Shown piece after piece: positions 8,586 to 18,598 of a stretch of DNA of 64,000 nt. The notes beneath the pieces are model-generated. The model was given only the letters and a program-made list of their open reading frames with translations. It searched no databases and was not told the DNA's origin. The position numbers and the translations under genes are program-made. Numbering within the stretch: the first letter of the stretch is position 1; each line of letters starts with the position of its first letter. The stretch is taken from contig JAFWEX010000050.1 in NCBI GenBank assembly GCA_017512705.1, positions 1-64,000 on the forward strand. Direction: 5' to 3'. Source of the DNA: Paenibacillus sp. GTDB taxonomy: Bacteria; Bacillota; Bacilli; Paenibacillales; Paenibacillaceae.

Positions 8586-11300
8586 TTAAGCTTTTTTCAT
8601 CATTTGACGCAGTACCGTTTGCAGGATACCACCGTTGTGGTAGTAATCCACGTCCACCATGCTGTCCAGACGAGCGATTACAGGGAAGTCGAACTTCGTG
8701 CCGTCTTCGCGAGTAACCGTAACCGTCAGTTCTTGACCTGGTTTCACGTCATTGCTCAGGCCTGTAATGTCATATGTCTCACGTCCGTTCAGGCCTAGGC
8801 TGGACCAGCCGTGACCTTCCTGGAATTGCAATGGCATAACACCCATGCCCACCAAGTTACTGCGGTGAATACGCTCGAAGCTTTCTGCGATAACGGCTTT
8901 GACGCCGAGCAAGAACGTACCTTTGGCTGCCCAGTCACGGGAGCTTCCTGTACCATATTCTTTACCTGCGATAACGATCAGGTTCTGTCCTTCATCCTGA
9001 TACTTCATGGAAGCATCGTAGATGGACATTTCTTCGTCCGTTGGCAAGTATTTGGTAATACCACCCTCAGTGCCAGGGGCTACTTGGTTACGAATACGGA
9101 TGTTCGCGAACGTACCACGCATCATCACTTCATGGTTACCACGGCGTGAACCGTAGGAGTTGAAGTCTTTGCGCTCTACGCCATGCTCTTTCAGGTACAA
9201 TCCAGCCGGACTGGACGGAGCAATGTTACCTGCTGGAGAGATGTGGTCCGTTGTTACGGAGTCACCCAGCAATGCCATTACACGTGCAGCGCGGATATCA
9301 GAGATATCGTTCAGCTTGTCACCAAGCTCCTGGAAGAATGGCGGGTTCTGAATATATGTGGAGTTCGGATCCCACTCATACAGTTCGCCTTCCGGTACAG
9401 CAATCTGGTTCCAACGCTCATTAGCTGTAAAGACATTCTCGTATTTACTACGGAACATCTCAGCATTCAAGGAGCTTGCGATTGCATCCTTGATCTCTTC
9501 GGAGCTAGGCCAGATGTCTTTCAGGAATACAGGGTTGTTATTTTGATCGTGACCGATTGGATCGGTTTCGAAGTCAATATCTACAGTACCTGCCAGTGCG
9601 TAAGCAACAACCAACGGTGGAGAAGCCAAGTAGTTCGCTTTCACTTGGGCGTGTACACGGCCTTCGAAGTTACGGTTACCGGACAATACCGCCGCTACCG
9701 TCATATCGTTGGCAGCAATCGCTTCGCTTACTTCATCTGGCAGTGGACCAGAGTTACCGATACAAGTTGCACAGCCGTAACCGGCAACGTTGAATCCGAG
9801 TTGGTCCAGATACCGGATCAGACCTGCTTTTTCCAGATACTCTGTAACGACGAGGGAACCTGGAGTCAAGCTGCTTTTCACATATCCTGGTTTCGTCAGG
9901 CCCAGTTCAACTGCTTTTTTCGCCAGCAAACCAGCTCCGACCATAACGCTCGGGTTGGATGTATTCGTACAACTTGTGATCGCCGCGATCACAACAGCGC
10001 CTGCTTTCAGCTCACTTTTCGAACCGTCAGGGTGCGTTACAGGTACTTTTTGTTCGATCTTCTCATCGCTCAGTCCATATCCGCCTTTGTCGACAGGAGT
10101 ACGGATGATGCTGTTGAAGCTTTCTTTCATTTGTGTCAGCTCGATACGGTCTTGCGGACGTTTAGGTCCTGCAAGGCTTGGTACAACGGAGCCGAGATCA
10201 AGTTCAATAACATCCGTGAATTCTGGATCAACAGTATTTGCTGTGCGGAACATGCCTTGAGCTTTGTAATACGCTTCAACCAAGTTCACTTGCTCATCGG
10301 AACGGCCAGTGCTGCGCAGGTAGTTCAGCGTTTCGCTGTCTACCGGGAAGAAACCGATCGTTGCGCCGTATTCCGGTGCCATATTGGCAACTGTTGCACG
10401 GTCAGCGAGGCCGATGTTAGCAAGGCCAGGTCCGTAGAACTCAACGAATTTGCCGACAACGCCTTTTTTACGAAGCATTTGCGTAACTGTGAGCGCGAGG
10501 TCTGTTGCTGTTGCGCCTTCGCTTAGGCTGCCTGTCAGTTTGAAACCGATAACGTCCGGTGTTACAAAATAAAGCGGTTGGCCCAGCATACCTGCTTCAG
10601 CCTCGATACCACCTACACCCCAGCCGACAACGCCAAGACCGTTGATCATCGTGGTGTGGGAGTCTGTACCTACGAGGGAATCCGGGAATACAACCGTTTC
10701 GCCATCAACCGTTTTGGTTGCAGCGACAGAAGCGAGGTACTCCAGGTTAACCTGGTGAACGATCCCTGTGGATGGTGGAACAGCACGGAAGTTATTGAAT
10801 GCTGTTTGTGCCCAGCGCAAGAAGCGGTAACGCTCCTCATTACGCTCAAATTCAACCTTGATGTTGTAATCCAGTGCATCATTGGTTCCGAAAGCATCGA
10901 CCATTACGGAGTGGTCAATAACGAGGTCAACGGGCACGAGCGGGTTGATCTGTTTCGGATCGCCGCCTGCCTTTTTCACTGTGTCACGCATGGCTGCAAG
11001 GTCAACAACAACCGGTACACCCGTGAAATCCTGCAATACGATCCGCGCAGGGATGAACGGAATTTCCTTATTATTGTCACGGCCTTCTGCCCAGCCGGTC
11101 AGTTGTTTTACGTGTTCTTCCGTGATGGCACGTCCGTCGAACTGACGAATGGCTGCTTCGAGCAGCACTTTAATGGAGAAGGGAAGCTTGGAAAGGTCGC
11201 CGTGGCCGCCTTCCTGAAGAGCATCGAGACTGTAGTAGCGGTAAGACTTGCCTCCAACCTCAAGCGTACGAGCGGCGGAGAAATGGTTCTTGGCTGACAT
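8586..11300 (-). CDS. acnA: Aconitate hydratase
   Basis: A 904-residue aconitase of the AcnA/CitB type, converting citrate to isocitrate in the TCA cycle through a [4Fe-4S] cluster. The cluster cysteines are visible in [10 protein letters not shown] and [12 protein letters not shown]. The C-terminal swivel domain is present (the [13 protein letters not shown] stretch). The length is standard for the family. AAGGAGG lies before the ATG. In Bacillus the homologue (citB) also binds iron-responsive RNA elements when the cluster is lost; that role is possible here. The gene stands alone between two terminator or promoter regions. Confidence 0.97.
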   Translation of the reverse strand: MSAKNHFSAARTLEVGGKSYRYYSLDALQEGGHGDLSKLPFSIKVLLEAAIRQFDGRAITEEHVKQLTGWAEGRDNNKEIPFIPARIVLQDFTGVPVVVDLAAMRDTVKKAGGDPKQINPLVPVDLVIDHSVMVDAFGTNDALDYNIKVEFERNEERYRFLRWAQTAFNNFRAVPPSTGIVHQVNLEYLASVAATKTVDGETVVFPDSLVGTDSHTTMINGLGVVGWGVGGIEAEAGMLGQPLYFVTPDVIGFKLTGSLSEGATATDLALTVTQMLRKKGVVGKFVEFYGPGLANIGLADRATVANMAPEYGATIGFFPVDSETLNYLRSTGRSDEQVNLVEAYYKAQGMFRTANTVDPEFTDVIELDLGSVVPSLAGPKRPQDRIELTQMKESFNSIIRTPVDKGGYGLSDEKIEQKVPVTHPDGSKSELKAGAVVIAAITSCTNTSNPSVMVGAGLLAKKAVELGLTKPGYVKSSLTPGSLVVTEYLEKAGLIRYLDQLGFNVAGYGCATCIGNSGPLPDEVSEAIAANDMTVAAVLSGNRNFEGRVHAQVKANYLASPPLVVAYALAGTVDIDFETDPIGHDQNNNPVFLKDIWPSSEEIKDAIASSLNAEMFRSKYENVFTANERWNQIAVPEGELYEWDPNSTYIQNPPFFQELGDKLNDISDIRAARVMALLGDSVTTDHISPAGNIAPSSPAGLYLKEHGVERKDFNSYGSRRGNHEVMMRGTFANIRIRNQVAPGTEGGITKYLPTDEEMSIYDASMKYQDEGQNLIVIAGKEYGTGSSRDWAAKGTFLLGVKAVIAESFERIHRSNLVGMGVMPLQFQEGHGWSSLGLNGRETYDITGLSNDVKPGQELTVTVTREDGTKFDFPVIARLDSMVDVDYYHNGGILQTVLRQMMKKA

Positions 11301-11645
11301 ACATGTACCTCCTTAAAATGTGTCGGTGAGATGAAGGGAACGTTCATTTCTAATGAAAACAGGCCTTCATCGTTCCTTATTCATGTTCATTGGTTTCATC
11401 AGGTGAAACATAATTTCATAATCATAACTTTAGTACTAAGTATACCGTTTTCACCTCCGTACGTAAAGGGCTTTTTGCCTGTGCAAACAAGCGTTATGAA
11501 GGATGAAGGCGTTTTCCTGCGGCTGGTGAGAACAAGCAAGATTTCGATATTTTCGGACAGCTTAATTTCATTGGTTCATCCGGGCCGTGTACATACTACG
11601 GATATTTCCTCATATAAATAGTAGGAGGTGATCCAGACTGAACTC
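11301..11645. promoter_or_regulatory. Divergent intergenic region between aconitase and amidase-domain genes
   Basis: This 345-base gap must hold promoters in both directions. AGGTGAAA at 11401-11408 and TTTCACCT at 11449-11456 form a 41-base-spaced dyad on either side of an AT-rich core. I looked for the ATAA-N7-TTAT boxes bound by CcpC at Bacillus citB and did not find a clear one. A textbook AGGAGGTGATCC anti-16S match lies at 11622-11633. Confidence 0.4.
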
Positions 11646-12665
11646 ATGTCAAAGGGGGACACAAGCTTGGAACGCGAATGGAAGAGTGCTTTGTATACGT
11701 ACGTCAACCAGTATAATCGCTGTGAGATCGATTACCGTCCACAGACCAGTGAACGAATCGTGTCCGATCCCGAATTTGTGGTGGAACGGGGAGAGCGTAT
11801 GGCAAGACTGGATGAATGGTATCGCAAGCGGCGCGCCGTGCCTCTTCGCAGCGAGACCAGCGCCAAGCTTGTGCGCACACTCATTGATGCACCAGAAGAA
11901 GCCGTGGTAGAAGTGCAGCTCTACAGCAAGCTATTCTATGAGAAGAGTGGTATCACACACCGCGAGGATCGTATAGAACGGGAAAGATTAACCTTTTTGC
12001 GGGAAAATGGACGATGGAGCATCGTGCGGGTAGAACGAGAAGTACCCGAGCGCCGTCCGGCCGGGGAAGGACGTCCGTACCAGCAAGCAGATTTTGTTCA
12101 GGTGATGAACCGGCCGCTCTTGAACCGGGAAGTATTGGGACAGGGCAGAAGTGCCAGAAGACAAACCTACCGTCGGGATCTGGCTGTTGCTTACGCCGAT
12201 CGGTGGTGGAATACGGGTAATCCGGCATTTGAAGAATTTGACGTGGACTGCACGAATTACGTGTCCCAATGTCTCTTTGCAGGGGGAGCACCCATCCACT
12301 ATACTGGAAGAAGAGAAGCGGGCTGGTGGTATAAAGGATATGTGAATGGCTCGGAAATGTGGAGTTACAGCTGGGCTGTGTCGAATAGTCTGGCTAGGTA
12401 TTTGTCCGGCAGCAGTTGGGGACTGACAGCTACCGAGGTCGATCGCCCCGAGCAGCTTATGCTTGGCGACGTTATTTTCTATGACTGGGATGGCGACGGC
12501 AGGTTCCAGCACAGCACGGTGGTTACCGCTTTTGATGCAGGGGGCATGCCGCTTGTGAACGCACATACCGTGAGCAGCCGTCACCGTTTCTGGGACTACC
12601 GGGATTCGTATGCCTGGACGGAGCGGACAGTGTATCTGTTTTTTCATATTGCTGAAGAGTTTTAG
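11646..12665 (+). CDS. Amidase-domain (Amidase_6) protein
   Basis: A protein of about 339 residues whose C-terminal 160 residues fit the putative amidase domain of the papain-like NlpC/P60-related group. The catalytic Cys lies in DCTNYVSQ, a His in FQHSTVVTAF and a further His in NAHTVS. The N-terminal half is a charged, possibly ligand-binding region with a segment resembling a nuclear-transport-factor-like fold. No signal peptide is seen. The start is uncertain: GTG 11628 overlaps the ribosome binding site, ATG 11646 is a little far from it, and TTG 11667 has GGGGG eight bases upstream. Confidence 0.75.
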   Translation: MSKGDTSLEREWKSALYTYVNQYNRCEIDYRPQTSERIVSDPEFVVERGERMARLDEWYRKRRAVPLRSETSAKLVRTLIDAPEEAVVEVQLYSKLFYEKSGITHREDRIERERLTFLRENGRWSIVRVEREVPERRPAGEGRPYQQADFVQVMNRPLLNREVLGQGRSARRQTYRRDLAVAYADRWWNTGNPAFEEFDVDCTNYVSQCLFAGGAPIHYTGRREAGWWYKGYVNGSEMWSYSWAVSNSLARYLSGSSWGLTATEVDRPEQLMLGDVIFYDWDGDGRFQHSTVVTAFDAGGMPLVNAHTVSSRHRFWDYRDSYAWTERTVYLFFHIAEEF

Positions 12666-12807
12666 ATGAAGTGAAGATTTCCGGGATGCGGTGACGCAGA
12701 CAGCCCGTTCCGTGTAAAATAAGAACAGAGACCGGAAGCAGCAAGGCTAAGAGCCTGAACAGGCTGCACAGACAGCATCAGGTTACAGATATAATCGGAG
12801 GTTACGC

Positions 12808-13908
12808 ATGAGTATGGATAAAATAAAAGTAGGCGTCGTATATGGCGGAAAATCGGGCGAGCACGAAGTGTCGCTGCAAACGGCGTTTGCTGTAACAAAT
12901 GCTTTTAATTATGAGAAGTATGAGCTGGTTCCTTTTTATATCTCCAAACAGGGGACATGGAAAAAAGGAGCGGTGATGCATGCACCATTTGCAAGGATCG
13001 AAGATTTGAAACTGGAAGGATCAGCGAGCGGCACACAGGACGCGCTCAACGCACTATTCGCACGTTTGTACGGTGGGGCGGAAGCACTCGACATTATGTT
13101 CCCGTTGCTCCACGGTACGTTTGGTGAAGACGGCACGATTCAGGGCATGTTTGAGATGGCGGATATGCCGTATGTTGGTGCAGGTGTGCTGGCTTCGGCA
13201 GGCGGCATGGACAAAGTAGTCATGAAAAAGCTGTTCGCCCAAGCGGGGATTGACCAGTGTGCCTTTACGTATTTTAATGCGACACAATGGAAACAGGCTG
13301 AACACGAAATGATTGTGCAGGTCGAAGACGAGCTGGGTTACCCATGTTTCATCAAACCAGCGAACCTGGGATCCAGTGTAGGCATTTCCAAAGCGCGTAA
13401 CCGCGATGAATTGAAAACGGCAATTGAGTCTGCCCTCCGGTACGACACCAAAGTTGTAATTGAAGAATTTGTGGAAGCGCGTGAGGTCGAGGTCAGCGTT
13501 CTCGGGAATGATGAACCGATGGCATCGGTTCCGGGTGAGATTGTATCCTCCGGTGAATATTATGATTATGCAGCCAAGTACATCGACGGTCAGTCCCAAA
13601 TGTTGATTCCTGCACCACTGGACGCTGAGGCAGCAGATCGCATTCGTGAAGCGGCTCTGCAGGCGTTCCGTGCTATTGAGGGTAACGGCATCTCGCGCGC
13701 AGATTTCTTCATCCGCAAATCAGATGGAGCACTTCTCATCAACGAAGTGAATACCATGCCAGGGTTTACCCCGTACAGCATGTACCCTCTCTTGTGGCGT
13801 GAGACAGGTGTATCGTATGCTGAATTGCTGGATCGCATGATCGAACTGGGGCTGGAACGGTATAACCGCAAGCAGGCACTGAATTACGAGAACGGCGTTC
13901 AGGCTTAG
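12808..13908 (+). CDS. ddl: D-alanine--D-alanine ligase
   Basis: A 366-residue ATP-grasp ligase that joins two D-alanines for the peptidoglycan precursor. Visible features are the N-terminal VVYGGKSGEHEVSL, the Gly-rich LHGTFGEDGTIQG, the ATP-grasp IKPANLGSSVGISKA, and the metal-binding end INEVNTMPGFT. The ligase pocket is of the D-Ala-D-Ala type as far as I can judge (the Tyr of the EYYDYAAKY region is kept). A GGAGG ribosome binding site precedes the ATG. Its presence 5 kb from vanY/vanZ fits a shared wall-precursor theme, but they are not in one operon. Confidence 0.95.
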   Translation: MSMDKIKVGVVYGGKSGEHEVSLQTAFAVTNAFNYEKYELVPFYISKQGTWKKGAVMHAPFARIEDLKLEGSASGTQDALNALFARLYGGAEALDIMFPLLHGTFGEDGTIQGMFEMADMPYVGAGVLASAGGMDKVVMKKLFAQAGIDQCAFTYFNATQWKQAEHEMIVQVEDELGYPCFIKPANLGSSVGISKARNRDELKTAIESALRYDTKVVIEEFVEAREVEVSVLGNDEPMASVPGEIVSSGEYYDYAAKYIDGQSQMLIPAPLDAEAADRIREAALQAFRAIEGNGISRADFFIRKSDGALLINEVNTMPGFTPYSMYPLLWRETGVSYAELLDRMIELGLERYNRKQALNYENGVQA

Positions 13909-13971
13909 TCGCCTGAAACGTTCCGAATATCCAAGCAAGAGTCCAATATCAGCAAATCAGGAGGAATGTGC

Positions 13972-14295
13972 ATGGGATTTCAGACAGAGTTTAATTCCGT
14001 ATGTAAATTCAAAAGCGAGCAGGAACTCTTCGAACTTCTGGAATATGGCCGCGGTAAAATGGTCAAACAAGGCTTCCGGGTGTTCCCAACCGGGCAAAAG
14101 GTGATTGCATACACCCCGGACAATGTAGCCGTGGCGATTGTAAAAATCGTCGCTTCCATTGCCGAGATCAATTTTCAGAACCAGGAAGTGACGGAAGTGG
14201 AGATGCAGCTCATTCGCAAGTTGACGGAGGAAGAATCTCGAATTCAGACTGCGCTTGCTGATGAGATGTTCTTTGGGGAGCAGGCTCAGGAATAG
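13972..14295 (+). CDS. Conserved hypothetical protein, 107 aa
   Basis: A small soluble protein starting MGFQTEFNSVCKFKSEQEL. The middle contains a strand-rich segment (GFRVFPTGQKVIAYTP) and the C-terminus is an acidic helix. I use the ATG at 13972 because AGGAGG at 13959-13964 is seven bases upstream; the ATG at 13966 is only one base from it. It follows ddl by 63 bases. No function is recognised. Confidence 0.65.
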   Translation: MGFQTEFNSVCKFKSEQELFELLEYGRGKMVKQGFRVFPTGQKVIAYTPDNVAVAIVKIVASIAEINFQNQEVTEVEMQLIRKLTEEESRIQTALADEMFFGEQAQE

Positions 14296-14441
14296 AGTGT
14301 AACCATAGCGACGGATTTGGCAATCTTACGATTATGCTCCCTTGTTTAGGGTAAAACTTGGTTATATACCGGTGTCGGCTGATCTTCGCGGCTGTTTACA
14401 GCCGTGCAGTATGTCCGCCCTGAACAGAGAGGAAGAAAGCG

Positions 14442-15443
14442 ATGCTTGTACGTTTCGGTTACGTGGCGATGTCGGTGCTGGTGGAGAATGCTTCACCTTC
14501 CAAGACGATGACAATGGCCAGTTTTAATAAAATTGGAGACAGGGAAGCGGCGATTCGCAAGCTGGAACGCATTGCAGCCGAGAACCTGCATAATACCTTA
14601 CGTTTGCTTCGGCACAACAAAGGAAGTCATATTCATGTATATCGCTTTTCTTCCAAATTAATTCCACTTGCAACCCATGAAGACTTGAGTGACTGGGACC
14701 CATTTCCGGCGCTGGAGTCGGAATTTCAAGCGATTGGCGACTTTGTGAAGGAAAATCAGATGCGCGTATCCTTTCATCCGGATCATTTTACCGTACTGAG
14801 TACACCGCGCGAAGAGGTACTACGCAACTCGATGAAGGATCTTCGGCACCATGTGCGTATGCTGGATGCGATGGGACTGAATGCTACAGCCAAGAACAAT
14901 ATTCATATTGGCGGTGCTTACGGGGACAAGCCTTCGGCAGCGCGGCGCTTTGAAGAAAATTTTTTGAAGCTGGACCCTGATATCCAGAAGCGACTGACAC
15001 TTGAAAATGATGATAAAACCTTCAATTCACCTGAAACACTAGCGGTATGTCAGAACCTCGGGTTGCCGATGGTACTGGATATCCACCATCAATGGGTGAA
15101 TAATGAGGGCGAGCAGCCATGGGAGCTGTGGCCCGATATTTTAAAGACCTGGCAGTCACCGCTTGCACAGGCCGATGCATCACCAGACCAGCCGTTACCG
15201 CCTAAAATTCATGTATCTAGCCCTAAAAGTGAGAAAGACCCTCGTGGTCATGCTGATGGAGTTGAGGTTGAACCATTGCTCGATTTCCTGCGTCATATTG
15301 CAGCAGATACTCCGGCGCTTGATGTGATGATTGAAGCGAAACGCAAAGATGAGGCGCTGGTGCACTTGATGCAGAAACTGGCATTCTATCAGAATGAGGG
15401 TGTCGAGTGGGTGGACGAGTCCACGGTGCGCATTCATCCGTAG
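14442..15443 (+). CDS. uvsE: UV DNA damage endonuclease
   Basis: A 333-residue TIM-barrel endonuclease of the UvdE/UvsE family, which nicks DNA 5' of cyclobutane dimers and 6-4 photoproducts. The start MLVRFGYVAMSV is diagnostic, and the metal-binding His/Glu clusters appear in RVSFHPDHF, NIHIGGAYG, LTLENDDKTF and LDIHHQW. The length matches the family. GAGAGGAAG precedes the ATG. The enzyme is common in spore formers, where it supports survival of UV. Confidence 0.95.
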   Translation: MLVRFGYVAMSVLVENASPSKTMTMASFNKIGDREAAIRKLERIAAENLHNTLRLLRHNKGSHIHVYRFSSKLIPLATHEDLSDWDPFPALESEFQAIGDFVKENQMRVSFHPDHFTVLSTPREEVLRNSMKDLRHHVRMLDAMGLNATAKNNIHIGGAYGDKPSAARRFEENFLKLDPDIQKRLTLENDDKTFNSPETLAVCQNLGLPMVLDIHHQWVNNEGEQPWELWPDILKTWQSPLAQADASPDQPLPPKIHVSSPKSEKDPRGHADGVEVEPLLDFLRHIAADTPALDVMIEAKRKDEALVHLMQKLAFYQNEGVEWVDESTVRIHP

Positions 15444-15543
15444 AGCCAAAAGAGGCTTGGGCAGCAAGAAACTTTACGAATGTTCGGACGTATACTTCTA
15501 ACAAGTATTTTAACTTTTTTTGTAGATTGATATAGAAAGTAGA

Positions 15544-16416
15544 GTGAACGCTTTGAGTGAAAAGGAAAAGGTACCTTATGTCGTGACAAGCAAAAGCTAT
15601 ACTGCCGTTGCCATTAATGCGGCGTCCAAGGCTGGCGAGTGGATTAAGAGCCGTCTTGGTACGGTAAGTGAACTGGGAACTAAATATTCTCCTCAAGATC
15701 TGGTGACGGAAGTGGATAAAGGGGCGGAGCAGATGATCCGTCGTTTGATTCTGACCCATTTTCCAGACCACGCTATTCTGGGTGAAGAAGGAGTCGAGCC
15801 GGGGCCAGAAGCTTCCGCGAGAGCGCTGAAAGAAGCGGCGGAGGAAGAGTACCTCTGGATTGTTGATCCGGTGGATGGCACGACGAATTTCGTTCACGGG
15901 TTCCCATTCTATTCCGTATCGATTGCGCTGGCTCATAAGGGCGAAGTCATTGTTGGGGTTATCTATGACCCTTCCCGGGACGAATTATTTGTTGCGGAAA
16001 AAGGGAAAGGGGCTTACGTTCACGGAAATCGGATGACAGTATCGGGTGAAGAAACGCTGGGGCAGAGCCTCGTGGCGGTAGGCTTCCCGGCAGATACAAC
16101 GTTTGCGCTGCCGCTGAATATGGCTGCAGTTCAGGCTCTTGCTCCGCAGGTGCGCAATCTGCGTGCCGGTGGTTCCGCTGCGATGCATCTAGCTTATGTG
16201 GCAGCAGGACGTTTGAGTGCTTATACGGAAGTGGGCCTCAAGCCTTGGGATATCGCTGCAGGTGCGCTATTGGTTGCGGAATCTGGAGGGAAGGTAACGG
16301 ACACGATTGGAACGCCGTATACGCTAGCGGTTAATCATATCGTTGCCAGCAATGGCAAGATTCATGGTGCGTTGACAGATGTGTTGAAGGAAGCCAAGGC
16401 TACTGGACTGGAGTAA
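15544..16416 (+). CDS. suhB: Inositol monophosphatase family protein
   Basis: A 290-residue Mg-dependent phosphatase with the complete family signatures: GEEG, the DPVDGTTNFVHG metal site, and the late WDIAAGALLV. It probably hydrolyses inositol-1-phosphate or related sugar phosphates; the substrate is not decided by sequence. The start is read as GTG at 15544, with a weak ribosome binding site; TTG at 15553 is an alternative. A short acidic gene follows 33 bases downstream. The symbol is by family only. Confidence 0.85.
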   Translation: MNALSEKEKVPYVVTSKSYTAVAINAASKAGEWIKSRLGTVSELGTKYSPQDLVTEVDKGAEQMIRRLILTHFPDHAILGEEGVEPGPEASARALKEAAEEEYLWIVDPVDGTTNFVHGFPFYSVSIALAHKGEVIVGVIYDPSRDELFVAEKGKGAYVHGNRMTVSGEETLGQSLVAVGFPADTTFALPLNMAAVQALAPQVRNLRAGGSAAMHLAYVAAGRLSAYTEVGLKPWDIAAGALLVAESGGKVTDTIGTPYTLAVNHIVASNGKIHGALTDVLKEAKATGLE

Positions 16417-16449
16417 GTAAATACTATTTTATTGAAGGAGCGAATAACA

Positions 16450-16767
16450 ATGGATGAATCCAAAGAACTGGAACGACGGCTTAGCGATATGCTGACGGAA
16501 GGAGACATGGAAGCGTCCGGCGATGCTGAGGAACGTGAACGTCAGCTCATTCCTCCTAAATACGAAGTACGCATTCAGACAGAACGAGATCCGATTGTGG
16601 AGGAAACATTAAAGTATCGAATGATGGCTCGTGAGCTGGATGATCGATATGATCGGTATCTGGATCGTACTGCCGGGCAAGGAACCAAGGTAGATGACGA
16701 ATCAATGCCAGATCAGCCTTCAACACAAGATCGAGTGAAGGATCAGAAACCAGATGAGCAACCTTAA
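16450..16767 (+). CDS. Acidic hypothetical protein, 105 aa
   Basis: A highly charged, probably disordered protein (MDESKELERRLSDMLTEGD and onwards) with no membrane segment. The ATG at 16450 is preceded by GAAGGAG with good spacing; the upstream TTG reading at 16432 lies inside that site. It likely shares a transcript with the inositol monophosphatase gene. No family is recognised. Confidence 0.6.
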   Translation: MDESKELERRLSDMLTEGDMEASGDAEERERQLIPPKYEVRIQTERDPIVEETLKYRMMARELDDRYDRYLDRTAGQGTKVDDESMPDQPSTQDRVKDQKPDEQP

Positions 16768-16860
16768 ACGGATGGGTTACATCAGACTCACAACATTTAC
16801 CTCATTCACAGCACGTACCATCATGAATAGAGATGAATCGTATAAATAACAGATTGTCCA

Positions 16861-16893
16861 CAGACTTCCCGATGAAGGGAGGTCTGTTATTTT
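16861..16893 (+). terminator. Rho-independent terminator
   Basis: A 10-bp stem with one G-T pair (16861-16870 with 16877-16886, loop GATGAA) is followed by TTATTTT. It closes the inositol monophosphatase/acidic protein unit. Confidence 0.8.
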
Positions 16894-17029
16894 GCGTTCA
16901 TTTTTAGGAGAGAGGACAAGGCCATAATGAAGGTGATAGAATAGAGACACACAAAATATGGCATCGGGAATGATGATGTACGATATAATCGTGTAAATGC
17001 TAGATTCAATTAAAGGAGTGTTCACAAGA

Positions 17030-18355
17030 ATGAAGCGTAAACGAATATGGGGAAACACCACCGCAGGTCTGACAGCCAGTATGCTGGCCGGGATGCTGCT
17101 GTTCGCATCATCGGCGTTGCCGGCACATGCTGCTGATGCCCAAACGAGTACATTACCTGTGGCTTCTAATGAAGCTTCGCTCACAGCAGCTAATAAAGAT
17201 GCAGCCGCGGTAACCAAAGAGTTTCGAATAGTTACACTGGGTGATTCTATTACCGTAGGATATGAGCCGAAAATGACAACCTTGCCTTACGGTTACGTGG
17301 AGCGGTTACAGGAACAGGGCCTGCTTCATGGACGTACACAGGTGGACAACTTCGGCATCGCAGGACTTCAAACGAGCGGTCTGAAGAATTTTACTGATGC
17401 AATCAAAGAAGGCAAGACACTTACTTCCGAAGAAATTCAGCCTAATCTGCCTGATCCACGGGCAGGACAGATCGGAGCGAACACGGCTGCGATCCGTGAA
17501 AGCATCGCACAGGCTAACCTGGTTACCATAACCATTGGGGGCAATGACGTGTCGGAGCTTCTTGGTACAGCGGATAATATGAGTGAGCAAGAGCTGCAAG
17601 AGAAAGTGAAAGAACTGCTGGCAACATATATAACCAATACAACTGCCATTATTAATGATATTCTCGCAATGAATCCTTCTGTACGGATTGTGATTGCGGA
17701 CCAGTATCAACCGATGCCTGAAGTTGCAGGCAAAGAACTGTATGGCAAGCTGATGCAAGCTTCCCAGGGCTTTACACAAACGATTGATGGTGTTGCCGAT
17801 CAGTTCACTGCTCAAGGGGCAGATGTGAAAGTAGCTCACGTAGCCAAGGAGTTTGTTGGCGGTGAAGGTACGATGACACATATGATCAAGAACCGTGATT
17901 TTCACCCCAACCAATACGGATATGCGACCATCGCTGAAGTGTTTGCCAAAACGATCTGGGGCGATTATACGAAACTGACTGCACCAGATGAGGGGCAACC
18001 GATGAACATCATCGTAAGTGGTAAGATGCTGAACACACCATATAAACCAGTGATTCGTAACGGTAAAAATTTCGTCGCGATTCAGGATATTGTTAACGCT
18101 GTAGGTGCCAAAACGGTATGGGACAACAAAACGTCAACCGCAACCATTACCTACGGTGACCGCACAGTCGCTGTGAAGATCGGAGCGGATACCCTAAAAG
18201 TAAACGGCGCATCCGTTGCGGTGGATACCCCGGCCTTCCTCAACCAAGTAGGCAAGGAAGCCAAGACATATGTACCGGTGGCTATGGTAGCCGAAGGTCT
18301 GGGCTTTGACGTGCAGTATATCGCGAAGCTCAAAACGGTATTTGTTAATCCGTAA
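17030..18355 (+). CDS. Secreted SGNH/GDSL hydrolase with copper-amine-oxidase-like C-terminal domain
   Basis: A 441-residue exported protein. Residues 1-37 form a signal peptide ending AHAADA. The SGNH hydrolase domain follows with block I LGDSIT, block III GGND and block V HPNQYG, predicting esterase or lipase activity. The last 110 residues carry the copper-amine-oxidase-N-like domain (VAIQDIVNAVGA, then TYVPVAMVAEGLG), a common non-catalytic wall or stalk module in Paenibacillus. I chose the ATG at 17030 because AAAGGAG precedes it and the signal peptide begins there. Confidence 0.88.
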   Translation: MKRKRIWGNTTAGLTASMLAGMLLFASSALPAHAADAQTSTLPVASNEASLTAANKDAAAVTKEFRIVTLGDSITVGYEPKMTTLPYGYVERLQEQGLLHGRTQVDNFGIAGLQTSGLKNFTDAIKEGKTLTSEEIQPNLPDPRAGQIGANTAAIRESIAQANLVTITIGGNDVSELLGTADNMSEQELQEKVKELLATYITNTTAIINDILAMNPSVRIVIADQYQPMPEVAGKELYGKLMQASQGFTQTIDGVADQFTAQGADVKVAHVAKEFVGGEGTMTHMIKNRDFHPNQYGYATIAEVFAKTIWGDYTKLTAPDEGQPMNIIVSGKMLNTPYKPVIRNGKNFVAIQDIVNAVGAKTVWDNKTSTATITYGDRTVAVKIGADTLKVNGASVAVDTPAFLNQVGKEAKTYVPVAMVAEGLGFDVQYIAKLKTVFVNP

Positions 18356-18379
18356 CGCATTCAGACTTCATTTATCATG

Positions 18380-18421
18380 AAGTGGCGAAGCAGGACATGA
18401 TCCCGCTTCGCCACTTTTTTG
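18380..18421 (+). terminator. Rho-independent terminator
   Basis: A 12-bp perfect stem (18380-18391 with 18405-18416) leads into a run of six Ts. It ends the SGNH hydrolase transcript. Confidence 0.9.
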
Positions 18422-18598
18422 TTGGAGATATATAAATATACCTATTCCGATGACCAAATATGTTGCATAAATATGACTTGTCATTCGACCATGGTTGTGT
18501 AAATATGAAAATAACTTACAAGTGCCTGAATGCAATCGGCTCAATCCGAATCATCTTTCCTAACCAGCAACCCTTGGCTAAGCAAAGGAGCGCTTCGA

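Noticed and set aside
9183..10526. 447-codon ORF on the plus strand opposite aconitase
   Set aside because: It is a shadow of the highly biased aconitase codons. It has no ribosome binding site and its composition (many Cys, Val, Arg and Phe) is unlike a real protein.
11380..11408. CTGATGA on the minus strand as a second hammerhead
   Set aside because: No GAAA with a closing stem II follows at a usable distance, and no cleavage triplet with pairing flanks is present.
12790..12795. TATAAT upstream of ddl as a promoter
   Set aside because: It lies directly on the ribosome binding site, so the transcript would begin without one, and no -35 is present.
14389..14404. CGGCTG/CAGCCG hairpin before uvsE
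   Set aside because: It is only six base pairs with no T-run and no known regulatory family; likely chance.
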